Shown here piece by piece: positions 5,373 to 6,342 of a stretch of DNA of 6,342 nucleotides. The notes under the pieces were generated by a model. The model was not told where the DNA came from. It worked only from the letters and a program-made list of their open reading frames with translations, and did no database searches. Every line of letters begins with the position of its first letter. Position 1 is the first letter of the stretch. Origin of the DNA: Parachlamydiales bacterium (GTDB lineage Bacteria > Chlamydiota > Chlamydiia > Chlamydiales > SM23-39). The stretch spans positions 10,373 to 16,714 of the forward strand of contig PLXF01000003.1 in assembly GCA_003151315.1 (NCBI GenBank), in the 5' to 3' direction. The position numbers and the translations under genes are program-made.

Positions 5373-6342
5373 ATGTTTAAGATTGATCAGGCTAAGGGCT
5401 ATTTAAAAGAGATGGGGATCGATGGTTGGCTTTTATACGATTTTCATCAGAATAATCCTCTAGCCCACCAATTTTTAGAGATTCCGTCTCACACGTTAAC
5501 GAGCCGACGCTTTTTTTATTGGATTCCTGTGCAGGGAGAGCCTGTGAAACTGGTCCATGCGATCGAAAGCCATGTTTTGGATCGCTGGCCTGGGGAAAAA
5601 CGGGTTTACCTAAGTTGGCAGTCGCTCCAAGAAGCAGTGGGGAAATTAGTGAAGGGGAGCCGTCGGGTCGCGATGGAATATTCCCCTAAAAACTCCATTC
5701 CTTACGCATCGCGGGTTGATGCGGGAACGGTCGATCTGGTTCGCTCTTTTGGTGTAGAGGTGGTGAGTAGCGCCCCCTTTTTGCCCCATTTCACAGCCGT
5801 TTTAACCGAAGAGCAGGGGCAAAGTCATATCCGCGCCGGCAAAGCCTTAGATCGGATTGTAGAAGACACTTGGGGGTGGATCGCCAAGCGGCTTAAAGGG
5901 AAAGAGGGGATAACCGAATATGAGGTGCAGCAAAAAATTCTCGCCGATTTTGCTGTTGCCGAATTAATCACCGATTCGCCGCCGATTGTCTCAGTGAATG
6001 CCCATAGCGCAGATCCCCACTATGCGCCTCAAAGAAGGGAGTCGAGTCCTGTTCAACGAGGGGACTGGATTCTCATCGATTTATGGGCCAAAGAGCGCCA
6101 TCCTGGATCCATTTTTGGCGATATCACTCGAGTGGGCGTTGCGGGAAGCCCCTCTGACAAACAGCAAGAGGTTTTTCACATTGTCCGAGAGGCTCAAGTT
6201 GCTGCGACCGAACTGATCAAAACCCGCTTTGCTGAGAAGAAAATAGTGATGGGATGGGAGGCAGACGAGGCGGCTAGGAGTGTGATTCGAGAGGCGGGGT
6301 ATGGAGAGTATTTTATCCACCGGACGGGTCATAATATTGGAG
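5373..6342 (+). CDS. M24-family metallopeptidase, Xaa-Pro aminopeptidase/dipeptidase-like (runs off right edge)
   Basis: The first 323 residues are present. The N-terminal creatinase-type domain (about 1-145) has the pattern of one M24 subgroup: DGWLLYDFHQNNPLA (17-31), SRRFFYWIPVQGEPVKLVHAI (44-64), then MEYSP, IPYASRVDAGT (109-119) and VEVVSSA (128-134). The pita-bread catalytic domain follows with NAHSADPHY (209-217), metal ligands Asp236 (IDLWAK) and Asp250 (GDITR), and HRTGHNIG (316-323) with His320. The two Glu ligands would lie beyond the window. It would remove residues before proline in the cytosol; no signal peptide is seen. Chlamydiae carry a pepP-type enzyme, but I cannot tell aminopeptidase from dipeptidase here. 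The ATG is one base after the HEAT stop with no good Shine-Dalgarno, which suggests translational coupling. The Asn in GHNIG replaces the more usual Gly, as I recall for this subgroup. Confidence 0.92.
   Translation, partial: MFKIDQAKGYLKEMGIDGWLLYDFHQNNPLAHQFLEIPSHTLTSRRFFYWIPVQGEPVKLVHAIESHVLDRWPGEKRVYLSWQSLQEAVGKLVKGSRRVAMEYSPKNSIPYASRVDAGTVDLVRSFGVEVVSSAPFLPHFTAVLTEEQGQSHIRAGKALDRIVEDTWGWIAKRLKGKEGITEYEVQQKILADFAVAELITDSPPIVSVNAHSADPHYAPQRRESSPVQRGDWILIDLWAKERHPGSIFGDITRVGVAGSPSDKQQEVFHIVREAQVAATELIKTRFAEKKIVMGWEADEAARSVIREAGYGEYFIHRTGHNIG

Noticed and set aside
1..6342. A defence, toxin-antitoxin, phage or mobile system
   Set aside because: Every gene seen fits a housekeeping or conserved-hypothetical family, spacing is tight, and no transposase, integrase, repeat array or direct-repeat boundary is visible.

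Overview
The window reads as an ordinary, densely packed chromosomal segment of a chlamydia-like bacterium (phylum Chlamydiota, probably an environmental lineage). I base this on gene content and order. An MYG1-family gene runs directly into a HINT-type HIT gene, with a divergent conserved hypothetical gene upstream, and from memory this resembles the CT385-CT386-CT387 neighbourhood of Chlamydia trachomatis. There is also a stand-alone BPL_N-type protein and an exported HEAT-repeat protein joined to an M24 peptidase. Base composition looks close to 50% G+C from a few hand-counted lines. The assignment is inference; no rRNA or marker gene is present.

Layout. (a) 1-1646, minus strand: a PEBP/YbhB-like protein (1188-1646), followed by a 370-residue N-terminal part of a conserved protein of unknown function that runs off the left edge (1-1111), separated by a very AT-rich spacer. 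(b) 1710-2922, plus strand: an MYG1-family DHH-type nuclease and a HIT protein, 4 bases apart, the second starting at TTG behind a strong Shine-Dalgarno. (c) 2905-3609, minus strand: a glutaminase-like BPL_N protein that overlaps the HIT gene tail to tail by 18 bases. (d) 3641-6342, plus strand: a secreted or periplasmic HEAT-repeat protein, then an M24-family X-Pro peptidase one base later that runs off the right edge.

How the genes may work together. The MYG1-HIT pair may share one transcript and both act on nucleotides or RNA, but no joint pathway is established. The HEAT protein and the M24 peptidase look translationally coupled although one appears exported and the other cytosolic. The BPL_N and HEAT genes diverge from a gap of about 30 bases, so their promoters must overlap each other's coding starts.

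I see no CRISPR array, mobile element, tRNA, rRNA, phage gene or toxin-antitoxin pair, and nothing that forms a clearly new defence or mobile system. The best second looks are a terminator-like hairpin inside the HEAT gene, the BPL_N enzyme without a ligase domain, the unknown partial gene, and the strand-wide excess of G over C. No stretch longer than about 80 bases lacks a gene.
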